64,000 nt of DNA from Acanthosepion pharaonis (lineage: Eukaryota > Mollusca > Cephalopoda > Sepiida > Sepiidae), in assembly GCA_903632075.3 (NCBI GenBank), contig CAHIKZ030004140.1, positions 1,493,501 through 1,557,500 on the forward strand, written 5' to 3'. A program made the position numbers and the translations under genes. Position 1 is the first letter of the stretch. Each line of letters begins with the position of its first letter. Shown in pieces: positions 9,604 through 21,550 of the stretch. The notes under the pieces are model-generated. The model made no database searches. It had not been told where the DNA came from and saw only the letters and a program-made list of their open reading frames with translations.

Positions 9604-11700
9604 CCATTAGAGGATTTCCTGTAATCTTCAATGGTCTTTTGACCAATGTAACAACTGAAGGCTTTGTCCAGATTTTCAGGTACATGTTAATGACACAAAA
9701 ATAATTTTCATTCAGTTTTTCTAAATGAAAATTTTCCCCATTTATTCTTTGTTCAAACCAAGAGAAAAGGAAGATATTTCTTTGGTTCCTGATAAAAGAC
9801 AACCATTTAACTGAAAGCACAATTTCTACACATTTGACAATCCGTTGTTTTTACATGTAAAAATGGCAATTTTATGCATTCATTGTCAAGGATAGATTTC
9901 ATTCTGATTGGGAAGCTAATCCATAAGTTGAAGAAAAAAGTCAGTTTCTTAAAATAGAATCTCAGAATGTAGCAGTCCAATCCAATATATAGAAATAAAG
10001 TAGCATTAAAATCAGAACTCTTTGAAAGTTCTCTGTTGGTTGTATTTCTAAATCCAATCAGACTCCCCAAAAATGTGTAGCAAAAACAAAAAATAAAATG
10101 TTCTTAATGAGATGACCATTATTGTTGTAGAGCAAGATGTGATATTATGGCAGCAATCCATCTAAATAGAACCATATTGAACTAAAACATGGCAGCACCA
10201 TTTTGTCTTGTTCTCCAATAGAGTAAAATGGAAAAAGCATTACTTTTTGTCACACTGTCTGCTAACCTTCCAGTGTTGAAGACAATTGCTTGGGACATTT
10301 TTCATTTTCAATGCGTTTGGTCATCAGAGGTTATTCTATCATGTGACATTGGTTCTTCAGCATAGAAAATTTTTTAATGTATATCTTTTTCTTGACACAT
10401 TTTTCTTTACTTCACTGCTAGCTTTTCTTTGTCTTTGAAATATTTGGTGTGACTTGTCTGCTAAAGGTGTTGGGTTTGGGTCATCATTCTTTTTGTAATA
10501 TGACTGATCTATTTTGAAGCTAAGAGACCATCTAGATGTCTGGCAAGATTTTACTAACTTTTGCTAGGATTGCAAAGTTATTTATGTATTTATGAACATC
10601 TACAATACTCAAATGTTATAAAAAATTTTACATAGGGAATTGGATTTAAAACCTGGTTATATATTTCATTAGAAATACTCTGTATACTTCTTCTTACCGA
10701 GAAATGTATCTGCATTCTGTGTAACAATATTTCTCCCTAAAACATTGAAACAAAAAGTTACTTTATTACTTATTCATGAGTTTTTACAAAGATAGAAAAA
10801 CTTTACAGTATTTTCTGACAATAAGTAAGGACTTAAGGCAAAATTTGGGGATAGTTATCGCAACCAGTTTTAATTGCTGAAACTTTATTTTGCTTTATCC
10901 AGAGCAGTAGCGTCCAGAAGGGGTGAGGCTAGAGGGTGTGATGGCCTTGGGCATCCATATTGGGAGGGCATCTTATAAAAGAGTGAAATAAAAATTTAGT
11001 TTTAGAAATTTGAAATTGTCTCTATTAAATTTGTAGTACAAGCCACCTACCATCCCACAAGCTCATATGAATGGGGATCTGTGTTTTGATAAGCAATACA
11101 GGAGTATCCCCACTGCTACTTGAGCCTTAGGGGCATACAGTCAAGGCATTACAAACACTCTGCATGTCACTGATTCAGCTCCAAAGTAGGACACAAGGCC
11201 AAGTCAAAATGTAGGTTTTAAGTAAAGACTAAAAATTTGAAAAAATAGAAATTGTAAATTTCTTAAAAATTAAAATTTAATTTTCCAAAATTTTTAATCT
11301 TTAAATGAATATACTACAAATTAAAATTATAAAAGTAAAACTTTTACATGTGAGATTATTATTATTTTTGATATATTAAATGTAAATTATGTTCTTATGT
11401 CATGTGTCCATAAGACAAGAATATTCTGATCATCCATATGATAAAATCAAACCTGAAGTGCCAATTTTTATGCATAAGGCAAATTTGTATGGAGATAAAA
11501 TATTATTGGAAGAATGCTGATAATTTAATAATTTAAAATATAATACCAATTTAATTGATATTATATTTAATGCAGCTATCAAAAATCGTGACTGAAACAA
11601 ATTGTGAATGAAATCGCTAAAAGTGAAGATTACCATAGTTTTATACGAGGACAAAACCCAGAAAAAGACAATAAAAATGCTAACAGAATCCCATTAAGTC
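9600..11700. other. No gene or mobile element recognised
   Basis: AT-rich. Minus-strand frames at 9599-9820 and 9807-10070 show no domain. A slightly more GC-rich patch at about 10900-11190 has no coding or repeat signature that I can name. Confidence 0.4.
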
Positions 11701-11710
11701 ATCAATTAGT

Positions 11711-12411
11711 ACCAAAATTTTGCTGGAATTTTGAAAATATTACATAACAGCTATAAGCACATTGCAGAAAAATATTCGTGTTTAAAAGAAATTTTTCTGA
11801 AATCACCTAAAGTTTCTTTCAATAGAAATAAAAGAATCAGACAAAGCATCCATACTGAAAACAACATTGGACTTTCAAATCATTGTACTTCTGAAAACAT
11901 TCTTAGAAGAGGAAAACACTGTTTATTGTACAACAACATGAGTCAAGTTACTTTTATCAAAAATTCAAAGAGAAACATCACGATTTCTACAGAGTATGGT
12001 AATTGTACTGATTCTCATTTAATATATGCCACTCAATGTACCAAATATGACTTGATTTATGTACGTTGCTCAGTGAAAAAATTAGATAAAAGATTTAATG
12101 GACACAGGTATGATGTCATGCACAATAATGGACACAGTTATGATGTCATGCACAATAATGGACACAGGTATGATGTCATGCACAATAATGTGACATCAAT
12201 GGAGATTGCCAAACATTTTATTACTAACAACTGTAATTTTGACAAACATCTTAAGGTGCACATTCTGAAAAAATATTCAAAATCAAACCACCCAGTCAAC
12301 CCTTAAAATGTATGAGGATGGTTATGTAAGCAAATTAGTAACTTCCCACCTTGGGGCATGAACAGAATGACAGGAGAGTTCTATAAGATTTATACTAAGA
12401 TGTTTGATTAA
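11711..12411 (+). pseudogene. Penelope-like element, C-terminal part with GIY-YIG nuclease domain
   Basis: The frame is open from just after an in-frame stop at 11707 to a stop at about 12306. It reads SYKHIAEKY, then KSPKVSFNRNKRIRQSI, a cysteine-poor linker, then HLIYATQCTKYDLIYVRCS, KRFNGHRYDV, and AKHFITNNCNFDKHLKVHIL. This order matches the region after the reverse transcriptase of Penelope-like retroelements, whose GIY-YIG domain nicks target DNA. The usual YVG of the second motif is YVR, so an essential glycine is lost. Past the stop, homology resumes in another frame (PPWGMNRMTGEFYKIYTKMFD) up to about 12410. The reverse transcriptase is absent: a 5'-truncated, frameshifted copy. No neighbouring gene depends on it. 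Confidence 0.75.
12100..12189 (+). repeat. In-frame triplication of a 30-bp unit in the GIY-YIG domain
   Basis: Three tandem 30-bp units, 12100-12129, 12130-12159 and 12160-12189, code for GHRYDVMHNN, GHSYDVMHNN and GHRYDVMHNN. Only one unit is expected here. Because 30 bp is a multiple of three, the frame is kept. Confidence 0.9.
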
Positions 12412-12864
12412 TTCCTCTTAGTAACTTAAGTAGATTTTGTTCTTTTTCTGCACCCAAAACAAAGATATTGACCGGAGACAAAAAAAAAAAAAAAACAGCT
12501 ATGAAAACTCTGTAGGGCAATATTAAAATCCTCATACTATGAGCCATCAAAGGCAATGGTTATGATTGACAAGTTGGAATATTCAGAAAAATTGGTTAGC
12601 CTAAAAAAGCATCTAACCTTAAACCGAAGAGGCAACTGTCACAAATCCTGGACAAGGAAAGATTATTTCATAATGTGAATTAATACAAGCATCTGACCAA
12701 ACTACTTCATATTTACAACATTCCTTTAATTCACAAAGACACTTTTATACACTGATACATTTAGTTAATTATCAAAGCTCTCAGCCTGTCACCCAGTACA
12801 CAAAGGTTCTTTTTATGTATAATCAAACCACTAGCAATTAAGTCCTGATACTACAAGTACAATG
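12412..12864. other. Sequence between the Penelope and Tc1 relics
   Basis: Contains an A-run at 12479-12495. It may include 3' untranslated sequence of the Penelope-like element, but I cannot show that. Confidence 0.3.
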
Positions 12865-13443
12865 CAAAAAAATAAACACACCCATAGAAAGTCAAGAGAA
12901 ATCAAAGGAATCATGAACCAGCATCAATGCTACAACATTCTTGTTAATCAAATGTGGCTTTCTGATAAAAACTTTTTGGCCAAGGTCAATGCTTCTCATT
13001 CCAAAATGATAACGTTCCTAAGCATACTGCCTTAAAAAATAAATGTTATCTAGAGAGGAAGTGCAATGAGGGTAAATTGCAACTCTTCCTGTAGCCTAGT
13101 CAGAGTCCTGACCATAAGCCAATTGAAAACCTTTGGGTGATAAGGGACAAGCATGCCTGTAATAGGAAAGTTAACACAGCTTTTTCATGAATTAAAGGAA
13201 TGCTGAAGAATCTGGTGATTGACATTAACTTACTAAAGAATTTAGTCTATTGCATGCCATGAAGAATTATGGCTGTTATTAAAGCAAAAGGTTACCCAAC
13301 AAAATACAAAATCATTTTTGATTTGTATAATGTACTTATGTACACCTGTATTAATACCCTGTATTAATAAACAAATTCTATTTCTCACTTGTCTTGATAA
13401 AAATACAAAGATTGACTTTCTATGGGTTCATCCATTTTTTTTC
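12865..13443 (+). mobile_element. Internally deleted Tc1-like element
   Basis: The left end CACACCCATAGAAAGTCAAG and the right end TTGACTTTCTATGGGTTCAT form inverted repeats of about 30 bp, each bordered by a run of A (left) or T (right). The 579-bp element has lost the 5' half of its transposase gene, and what remains is the end of the catalytic domain. Confidence 0.75.
12950..13330 (+). pseudogene. Tc1-like transposase, catalytic C-terminal fragment
   Basis: Readable segments are QCFSFQNDNVPKHTALKNK, then, after a frame with one stop, PSQSPDHKPIENLW, and a terminal RIMAVIKAKG. The second catalytic Asp (NDNVPKH) and the Glu (PIENLW) are both kept. They are 38 residues apart, counting the stop as one position. 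A spacing of 38 is that of the DD38E group of Tc1-like elements. One copy with possible indels cannot settle the family. Truncated and inactive. Confidence 0.7.
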
Positions 13444-13444
13444 C

Positions 13445-14850
13445 TCATATCGTATGTTAAATAAATCTGCTCACTTTGAGGAAACATTAAGAGATGCTCC
13501 CCATTCATGCAGCTGGAGGTTGAGCTTAGATAATGTGAACTGGAAGACAACTTAGAATGAAACATATCTTAAGAAAAGTCTATGAGAACCTGGATGGATA
13601 GTCTAATAGAGATGTTGCTGATTCTGTGTGCAAATGTGTACAAGTGACATACTTTCAATTGGATTTAAGTTATGAGATTGTCAAGATCTCCATTAATTGT
13701 AAACTTATACATGGGATACTTTGAAGGAATTGTTATAGGAATGTTACCACTAAAACCACCTTTGGGCCTTAGATATGTAGATTACACTTTGTCATATTCT
13801 GGTCCTGCCAGGGAGATTGGTTAAACATATCTTGTTCTCTGGTAGTTGTAGGTTCAATCCCTGGGTTTGATAGTACAGGAAAGATATCTACTCTGAAATA
13901 GCTAACATGATAGGCAAAATAGTCTGGGAAGGACTGATACAAGATACCTACTAAGCATGAAATCTATCTAATGAGATCAATCTATCCTCATTGATTGAAT
14001 AAAGATTTCAGTTTAGAATTGATGGCTACCAAATATGACAGGAAAAGGCTGAAGCAGACAATGGTTGAAACATTGTGAATATAACAACCAAGATGAGTTT
14101 CCTAATTCCAATTGCAGATCTACTATGAAACTAAGGAAGCTTAAATTTCAGGGTACATAAGACCAGAGCTCCCCCACCACCCAAAGCAAATTTTTAATCT
14201 TTAGCATTCTTTATGTAGGTGACTTCATTTGTCAAACAAAATGTTTGTACAGCCACTGCATGCAACTCTGATCATCAGACAATAGTGTAGTTGGATTGTG
14301 TTCTAGTGTTGTCATATCCTACTATGGCAACAGGAAACTGACTAACTGAAAATCGAAGATGATGCTATTGCAGATGTGTAGCCACTTATATCAATGGATG
14401 AAGATGAAATATTTATAAATATTACAGAGTACTAAAGGTAATGGATTTTTGAACAAAATCAATGTTTTGTAAGTGTTTGTTATTAAAATAAGGCCATTTT
14501 AGTAATAGAATCATAATCCAATGGTTTGAAGTAGTTAATGTTTGTCTTAGAATATATTCTAATATCCATTTCATATGAACTAAAAATCCCCTGGAATTGG
14601 TCAAATTTCAAAACTTTTGGTGGTGGCATGCAGCTTCCAAATCATCAGATGCATGGACTTGTTAAGCTTCTCAGAATCTACTCATAGCCTAAATTTTGGC
14701 AGTTGGATCCTTGAATCTATTGTTGCTGGTTTCAAAATAACCCCAATATTTGTTCCAGTTTCAGGGCCCAAAAAACATAGGACCACCTCCTGCCTAATTC
14801 AAATGTAAAGGAATTTTATAATAAAAATATCTTTTTGTTTTCTGCCTGAA
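13445..14850. other. Mostly unrecognised sequence with one tRNA-like patch
   Basis: At about 13804-13862, GGTTCAATCCC (a perfect B box) follows GATTGGTTAAACA (a poor A box), and CCAGGGA/TCCCTGG could pair as a stem. This could be a decayed tRNA-derived SINE. Nothing else was recognised. Confidence 0.35.
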
Positions 14851-15034
14851 TTTCTGGGATGAGTAGTTATTATTTACACTATTTACATTTAAACTAATGT
14901 CCTCATCTTAGTTGTTATTCTCTTTCTGGGATGAGCAGTTATCATTAGTCACACTGTTTATATTCAGACGGTTGCCCATATCTCTGTTGTTGTTATCAGA
15001 ACAATAACCCAAATTTAAATAGTGTAAATAATCT
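14851..15034 (-). repeat. Tandem pair of about 78 bp made of SINE-3 tail sequence
   Basis: TTCTGGGATGAG[T/C]AGTTAT begins two tandem copies. The first contains ATTTACACTATTTACAT and TGTCCTCATCTTAGTTGTTA, which match the minus-strand tail of SINE-3 (for example 27536-27575). The block ends with the tail motif in the opposite orientation (AAATAGTGTAAATAATC). Confidence 0.55.
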
Positions 15035-15599
15035 TTTACCTTATATTATTAAAATATCAGATTTAATCCATGATTTATCTTTTGGTGCAAGTGTACTTTA
15101 TAGAATTACTATGTACCCTTCTATTTAACATGAATTATGTTAATCTGATAAAGTGTAAGTGGTTTAAAGACCTATAAATCCAGACTGTATAAGTTATTAA
15201 GAAACTATAAACCGCTTGCACTTTGTATACCTTTAATATAACAAAACTGATATTATGTGATTATCTTGTATTCATTGTCTTTTGATGAAGACTTTTTCTC
15301 TTTTCTGTTTTCTGTTCTGCTCCTCATTTTCTGCTTTTTCTTTTCCCTTTTGTCTTGAAAATTAAATTCCAGAATCTTCTTTATGATGTTTTTTATTACT
15401 TTCAACTCTATCTGACCACATTTAGAATGACTAGAGTTTATTGGATACGATAACTGAATCTAAATTTAAGGATTAGTAGTGATAATGACATTTCACTTCC
15501 CTCCAAACAAGGTAATAATGTCACTAAGATGCAAGGAATTACTGAGTGTGAAAGAATATTGATATTTCCCGGAAAGGGATATATTTGATCAAAGTAGCT

Positions 15600-15840
15600 A
15601 AGTGGTTTAGGCTACTGTAACCTAGTAGAACAATCTAGCTGGTAGCAGTAATGGGATTGGTACTCATCATAGTCACAGTCAATAGGTGTAGGCAATAGGC
15701 ATAGACCAATAGGATAGCCAATGACGTAGTCCAATGGCCGTCATCAATAGGTGCCCTGTACCTCTACATCAGCCTGTATTTATGGCTGACACCAGCCAAT
15801 CATATTCCTGTGAGAGGGAACACAGGTGTGTTCATATTCA
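15600..15840. other. Cluster of CCAAT/CAATAGG motifs, no gene attached
   Basis: CAATAGG or close variants recur at about 15680-15750, with CCAAT and a TGACGTAG site. It looks promoter-like in composition but no transcript, TATA box or downstream open frame follows. A decayed tandem repeat is equally likely. Confidence 0.25.
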
Positions 15841-15844
15841 TTAC

Positions 15845-16062
15845 ATCAAATATAAAAAAAAGAAAAATTTTATTAAGGAGAGAGAATAATAAAAGAACAG
15901 AAATTAAGAAGACAGAAGATAACGATTGACATTGCATTTAAATTATTGAAAATCAAAGTTGACTGGGAAACAAGAAGCTGAAAGAGACTTCCACCAGTGG
16001 AAAAAGAAAATGTTAGTATAGAAATTAAAGTTGTGTCTAGCAATTTCAACTTGGATACCATA
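15845..16062 (-). mobile_element. LINE-A 3' fragment
   Basis: The minus-strand translation gives TFSFSTGGSLFQLLVSQS and FNNLNAMSIVIF, the decayed form of the 'WNSLP...LQKFK.NVN' C-terminus seen in the other LINE-A copies. Truncated at both ends. Confidence 0.6.
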
Positions 16063-17499
16063 TTTTCTTGTACCTAATATGAGAAGTTTTGAATGAAAAT
16101 TAAAGGCAGAAAAGTGGCAGTCATATTATACACAAGTACACATTTGTAGAAATTTTTCCTTGGCTTAAAAACCTCTTACTTGCAACAGCAACACTGCAAA
16201 TACACTTAATTAGCACAATAGATAATAAAACACAAAATATGCAGGTATTGATAATTCTTTACAAAAGGTATTGATATGTTGGCCATATTTCTTTTGCTCT
16301 TCATTCTTAATGACAACCATATATTTTTTTTATTTTCATATTTATTAATATATAGAAAATAATAAATTCATATCAAATAGAAAAGTATGACAGATTAATT
16401 AACAACTTAAAATGTATTACCAGGTATGTCTTGTTAGTACCTTTCCCCAAAATTTGAAATAAAGTTTTGAAATGGAAATTAGAAAAAATACACAATTGCT
16501 AAACATCTAGTTCTTTTCTCTTTTTAATATTATGAAAAATTAAATATTTTAGTTAAATATATGTATGACATTGAGATTTTAATAGATAATATGGTACAAT
16601 TTTGCAAAAAGAAATTTACATAAGCACTACTGTACTATGGAATCATATTATATGCAAGGATGTAATTTATTCCCTGATTTTTAGTTTCAAAAACATGGAG
16701 TTGTATTATATTCAAGTGATATATTATAGTATTATATTCAAGTGATATTATAGTATATTATAGCATTATATTCAACTGATATTATAGTATTATATTCAAC
16801 TGATATAGTATATTATAGCATTATATTCAACTGATATTATAGTATATTATACACAAGAAAATATGGTATTTGGATTTTGTACTATGAAAAGAGTATAAAG
16901 AAAGTTATTCTTCTCTAGATTTATTCAGTCAACAATTAAAAAAGATATTATTTAATATAAATAGAATGAAAATATTTTCTTATAATTAATTGATAATACT
17001 TATCTTTCTAAAAAGGCAATAAAATGGACGATACAATTATTTTCAGCTGGATCTTGTTTGATATTTGAAAGCACTTTTCTATTCAATATGGAGATTTCAC
17101 AGATGAGCATGTACAAATCTAAAGATATGTAAATATTTTCTCATTTGCTAATGATATAAAGTTTCTACCACAGAAATCAGATGGTCCTATTTATTCGTGC
17201 TGTATCATCAATGTGTAATGTGAACCAAATTACATTAATAACACTTTGATCTTGTTGTTCATTAGTGACAAACAAATAATTTATTGCATTTTGATCTCTT
17301 TCACAGAGCTTCCAGTTTACCAACCATTTTCCAATGATTTTCTTCATGTTTCACAATTTAAATATTATTATGAATATCAAGATAATCATGTTATATGTTT
17401 GTCTTAAAGCAAATCTCAAAGTTTACGACATACAGAAGATATCTGCTGTCTTTTCTCTTTCCTCTGCATGTCTAATCTGTACACATAGAATTTCTTCCA

Positions 17500-17500
<1 letters not shown>
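16063..17500. other. AT-rich sequence with one minisatellite
   Basis: At 16702-16855 about five copies of ATTATATTCAA[C/G]TGATAT plus a TATAG-containing spacer of variable length follow one another. No gene seen in the rest. Confidence 0.6.

Positions 17501-17571
<71 letters not shown>
17501..17571. repeat. (TA)n
   Basis: TA tract of about 68 bp next to the left arm of the foldback element. Confidence 0.95.
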
Positions 17572-17573
<2 letters not shown>

Positions 17574-17908
17574 AGTTTCATTGAAAATGACTGGCCAGGT
17601 ACTGCGGTTAATGTTCTGTATGTCCAAGTGCTTTTGGCTATACTTTTAGCCATTATTAAGAATGATTTTATTTTTACTTTTAACTGAATGTGTGGATTGT
17701 ATCTTGAGTTATAGGAATGTTTTATTTTACAAACATGGTCAGCATATAGTGGCCGTGTTCATAGTTGATATTATAGCTGAAAGTGCTTGGACAATTCCTA
17801 TATATTTTACATCCAGAAAAGAAAAAAATTCTAAGATCACAAAAAAAATTAAATAAAAACTTAACCGCAGTACCTTGTCAGTTGTTTTTAATGAAACTTG
17901 TATAAAAG
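17572..17908. mobile_element. Inverted-repeat element (family also at 39572)
   Basis: The left end CAAGTTTCATTGAAAATGAC runs to ACTGCGGTTAA; the right end TTAACCGCAGTACC runs to AATGAAACTTGTAT. The arms of about 43 bp are inverted copies. About 250 bp of non-coding sequence lie inside. A partial relative at 39572-39780 confirms a dispersed family. The superfamily is not recognised. Confidence 0.75.
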
Positions 17909-17935
17909 TGAGATTGTTGCCCAAATAGACAATTA

Positions 17936-18317
17936 TATACACTAAAGTTCAAAAATTTGAAGCCACCACCAGAATTAGCATAGGATGAACTTTGACAGAA
18001 AAGTGAAAAAAAAAAAAGAGCTCTTAGAATAATTGAATAATGAATGGAATCAATAATCAAACTTATCCTTTGGAAAACTTTTGCAACAAATGCCAAAAAT
18101 TTGTGCTGCAGTAATCAAGGCTAAAGGAGGATATTTTGATGAGAGCAATATTTAATCATAAAATGTTTTTTTCTTTTTGTCATAATAAAATTTCTAATAA
18201 AAAATCATGCCACACTTTTTTTAACCATGTATAATAATTTCCTCTAATTTAAAGTACAAAAAACTAATTTTTGAGCCAATTAAAAAATTACCAGGGTTTC
18301 CTCAAACTTTTAAACTA

Positions 18318-18325
<8 letters not shown>
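17936..18325 (+). mobile_element. Tc1-like MITE with transposase C-terminal relic
   Basis: The ends ATACACTAAAGTTCAAAAAT and, on the opposite strand, ATACACTAGTTTAAAAGTTT form imperfect inverted repeats. Inside, QMPKICAAVIKAKGGYFDES followed soon by a stop is the last part of a Tc1-like transposase. The rest of the gene is deleted, leaving about 390 bp. It is flanked by (TA)n on its right. Confidence 0.75.
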
Positions 18326-18399
<74 letters not shown>

Positions 18400-18402
18400 A
18401 CA
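18320..18402. repeat. (TA)n(TG)n
   Basis: TA to about 18373, then TG to about 18400. Confidence 0.95.
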
Positions 18403-18710
18403 TGTGTGCACATATATGTAGTTATGATGACCTTTGTGTATGCATATGTTTATGCATGATAGCTTATATATATGTGTATAAAATTTGTAAATATCATTCT
18501 CCCTCAATACATATATGTATATTTAAAAAAAGGAATTAATTTTTCATTTATTAATCTGTCAGATTTTTATGACTTAAACATCATTTTAACTAGATACTCA
18601 TATTTGAGTAGAATCTCTATTTATTTATTAAACATTATATTTATTTTCCTCTCCCAGCTTGAACATTCAAAAATTCTTTTCAGAGAGTGTATATTTTTCT
18701 CTTATAGTCC

Positions 18711-18996
18711 TTTATGTGCCATGCATGATACACATTTAGGCAATCATGTGACTTTTGGTACATGTCTGACAAGGCAGATTTTTTTCCTGTAATAGGTTGC
18801 CTTTTCTTTCTGCTGTACACCAGTTACCATCTAAGCCTATAGAACTCAGTCTTTCCTGCTATTTACCCATAGGTAGGTGGAGAAGAAGAGGATTCATACC
18901 TTTCCCAAGTGTATTAGCATGTAAGTGAATGTAGTGAATTCATACCTCTCCGATTCCTCAATCCGAGCCACTATCCATTACTCCGCCATGCCTCCC
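18711..18996 (-). mobile_element. SINE-1, nearly complete copy
   Basis: On the minus strand it starts GGCATGGCGGAGTAATGGAT and contains tRNA-like A-box sequence (TAGTGGCTCGG). The shared body includes CTATGGGTAAATAGCAGG, and the copy ends near GGCACATAAAGG. It matches copies at 27229-27524, 53475-53706 and 54063-54256. Confidence 0.8.
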
Positions 18997-19143
18997 TCTC
19001 TTATAAGATTTCTTGAATGCCTACTGTATTGATTCTTCTTCTGTTCTTCATGCCCTTAGTGTTTCTCTTTTTTACTTGTTCTTCCCCACTCAGTAACCCC
19101 GATCTGCCTTAGTGGCTTTACTGCCTTGCATGGAGTGATATAA
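18997..19143 (+). mobile_element. LINE-A 3' terminal fragment
   Basis: CACTCAGTAACCCCGATCTG through GCCTTGCATGGAGTGATAT is the 3' end of LINE-A. It is followed by an A-rich tail. It directly abuts SINE-1, so one of the two probably inserted into or beside the other. Confidence 0.7.
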
Positions 19144-20056
19144 TTAAAAAAACAAAAAAAAATACACGTTGACATGTATAATAATATGAACGACATAACT
19201 TCTAAAGAAATAAAAATATTGTAATTTTACAATTAGATGGGAACACAATTTTGGAAAAGACAAAAGGCTGGATAAGATATGAGAGAAGAATAAAAAAAAA
19301 AGAAATTAAAATATTAAGAACATAACAAGAGAAAAAAAATGACCTTTAAAAATGTTACAAAATGTGATTTGAAAAAATTAAAAAGTTAATAAACAAAAAA
19401 AGTGAACTGAGCTGCTGGCTTCCCTGCTACTAACAATCTTTGGAAATTTAAATGCAATGTTTTAATTTAATGAATACTTTAGTGTATTTTTGAATGACTA
19501 TTACTTTTCACTTAAAGTATAATGAAAAATAAATTTGTTTACCATCGAGTTTAATGTTAGTCAGCTTTTATCCTACATATTATAAGAGTTGAAATTTATG
19601 TGTGTGCCATAGAACAATTGAAGTATGGATGATTAAAAATGATATTGCTTATAATGGCAAAAGTATATTTCTAACATTAAAATGCTATCATGCTTATATT
19701 TCTTCATGTAATCTGATATATATCAATTTGAATGAATGACTGTCATTACGAGAAAGAGATACAACAGAAGTAATATCATAAAAACAAGATGAATCATTTA
19801 CTTTGAATATCTTGTCAGCTACTAAAATCAAAATTGTCTGACAATTCTTTCTATCACTGCAGACAGGCACATCTGAGGTGTGTTTTCCTTTATAATTTGA
19901 AATTTCATGTGAATACGTCTTTGGATGGGAATTAATTTCAAATTATAAACTCTAAATGACTTGAGAAACTAAGGATTGGATTTCACAGAATCCCATCAAT
20001 TCAAAATGCCAATATTGTACTTCATGACCAATATAATTTCCTGTTAATCCTTGGAG

Positions 20057-20058
<2 letters not shown>
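19144..20058. other. AT-rich, no feature recognised
   Basis: No supported gene or repeat. Confidence 0.4.
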
Positions 20059-20133
<75 letters not shown>

Positions 20134-20141
20134 CATATATA

Positions 20142-20186
<45 letters not shown>

Positions 20187-20187
20187 C
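20059..20187. repeat. (TA)n(CA)n(TA)n
   Basis: TA at 20060-20132, CA at 20143-20163, TA to 20186. Confidence 0.95.
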
Positions 20188-20928
20188 ACAAAAGTTTACA
20201 CACTATATTACACATCATGCACTCAAGTAATTTCCTTCATAGATTACCTGTTATTGGCTTCAATATTTCTTTACAAAAAACATGATTTCCATTTCTTTTC
20301 ATTCAGAAAAGAAGACAATTCACATTTACTGAAGTCTTCCTTTTGTTCATGTGTAATCTTAAACAAAACTTAATTCTCCAATCAAAATAGTTTTCCACTT
20401 TGAAATCATGAATAACTTTTGCACATGAATTCACAGCTTTTTTGTTTTTTAGCAGACTCAAATTCATAAATATCACCAAATATGATGCATATAAAAATTA
20501 TATCACTAAATTTAACCATCCTAAAATGGTAAATGGATGGAGAGGATATTTGTTTTTTTTTTTTATTTCTACAGATATAATATAATATAGATGCAATCAA
20601 GGTACAATCAAAGCACGGATATAAAGTCCTTTGAGATATTGGTGAAAAGTAATCACCATGTCTGATTTGCTAGAAATATCAATGGGATTAATTAAAATCT
20701 TTCATATCAGTTGCATTCATCTGATTAATCTACTTCCTTTACTATGTATGTGTGTGTGTCTGTATCTATGTGTGTATGTTTGTGCGTGTGTGTGTGTTTG
20801 TGTGTGTATTTGACTGTGTCTGCATGTTCCTCAAAATATTTTTACAAACTCCAGAGCAAATAGTTTCCTCATAGAAATTATAAAACTTTCTAGTCTGTAG
20901 ATATTCCTATTCATATTTAGGAAATATG

Positions 20929-20931
<3 letters not shown>
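20188..20931. other. Unrecognised sequence with a TG-rich patch
   Basis: Degenerate TG repeats at 20745-20815. No gene. Confidence 0.5.

Positions 20932-20992
<61 letters not shown>
20932..20992. repeat. (TA)n
   Basis: TA tract about 100 bp upstream of the large palindrome. Confidence 0.95.
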
Positions 20993-20995
<3 letters not shown>

Positions 20996-21091
20996 AATAA
21001 AAGAAAGAACAGTAAGATATAAAATCCGGTGTTCTTATAGATATTTTATTTTTACAAAATAGTGCTCAATGTAAATTTACAGAGCATTAAT

Positions 21092-21412
21092 ATTATAAAT
21101 TAATTGATTTAAAATATGTTTTTTTTCGCTACACAGTTCAACCATGTTTCAAAAATAGAAATAAAAACCCCAATTTAATTTTGCAATTAAATTAAAAGCA
21201 TTAGTTCCATTTCATCTTCAAGCGAATTTTGAGTAACTTTTAAAAATTACTGGGTTTTAACCCAGTAATTTTTAAAAGTTACTCCAATGAGATGAAATGG
21301 AACTAATACTTTTAATTTAATTGCAAAATTAAATTGGGTTTTTAGCTTCTATTTTGAAACATGGTTGGAACTGTGTAGCTAAAAAAAAACATATTTTAAA
21401 TCAATTAATTTA

Positions 21413-21416
<4 letters not shown>
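21092..21416. mobile_element. Large near-perfect palindrome (foldback element)
   Basis: Two arms of about 160 bp face each other with almost no spacer; the centre is ACTGGGTTTTAACCCAGT at 21249-21266. The outer ends are ATTATAAATTAATTGATTTA and its complement TAAATCAATTAATTTATAAT. The arms differ by a few substitutions and a small indel, so the structure is not brand new but is well preserved. No coding frame. It is bordered on the right by TA/TG microsatellites. The arms would form a long hairpin if single-stranded or transcribed. Confidence 0.85.
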
Positions 21417-21453
<37 letters not shown>

Positions 21454-21493
21454 GTATATGTATGTGTGTGTGTGTGTGTATGTATGTGTATGT

Positions 21494-21550
<57 letters not shown>
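21417..21550. repeat. (TA)n(TG)n(CA)n(TA)n
   Basis: TA at 21417-21442, TG at about 21463-21480, CA at 21495-21508, TA to 21548. The block is itself roughly self-complementary. Confidence 0.95.

Noticed and set aside
13804..13862. Possible tRNA gene
   Set aside because: The B box is good, but the A box, D arm and anticodon stem do not form. At best a SINE head.
15640..15760. Promoter with CCAAT boxes
   Set aside because: Several CCAAT/CAATAGG motifs, but no downstream gene; they recur in a way that looks like a decayed tandem repeat.
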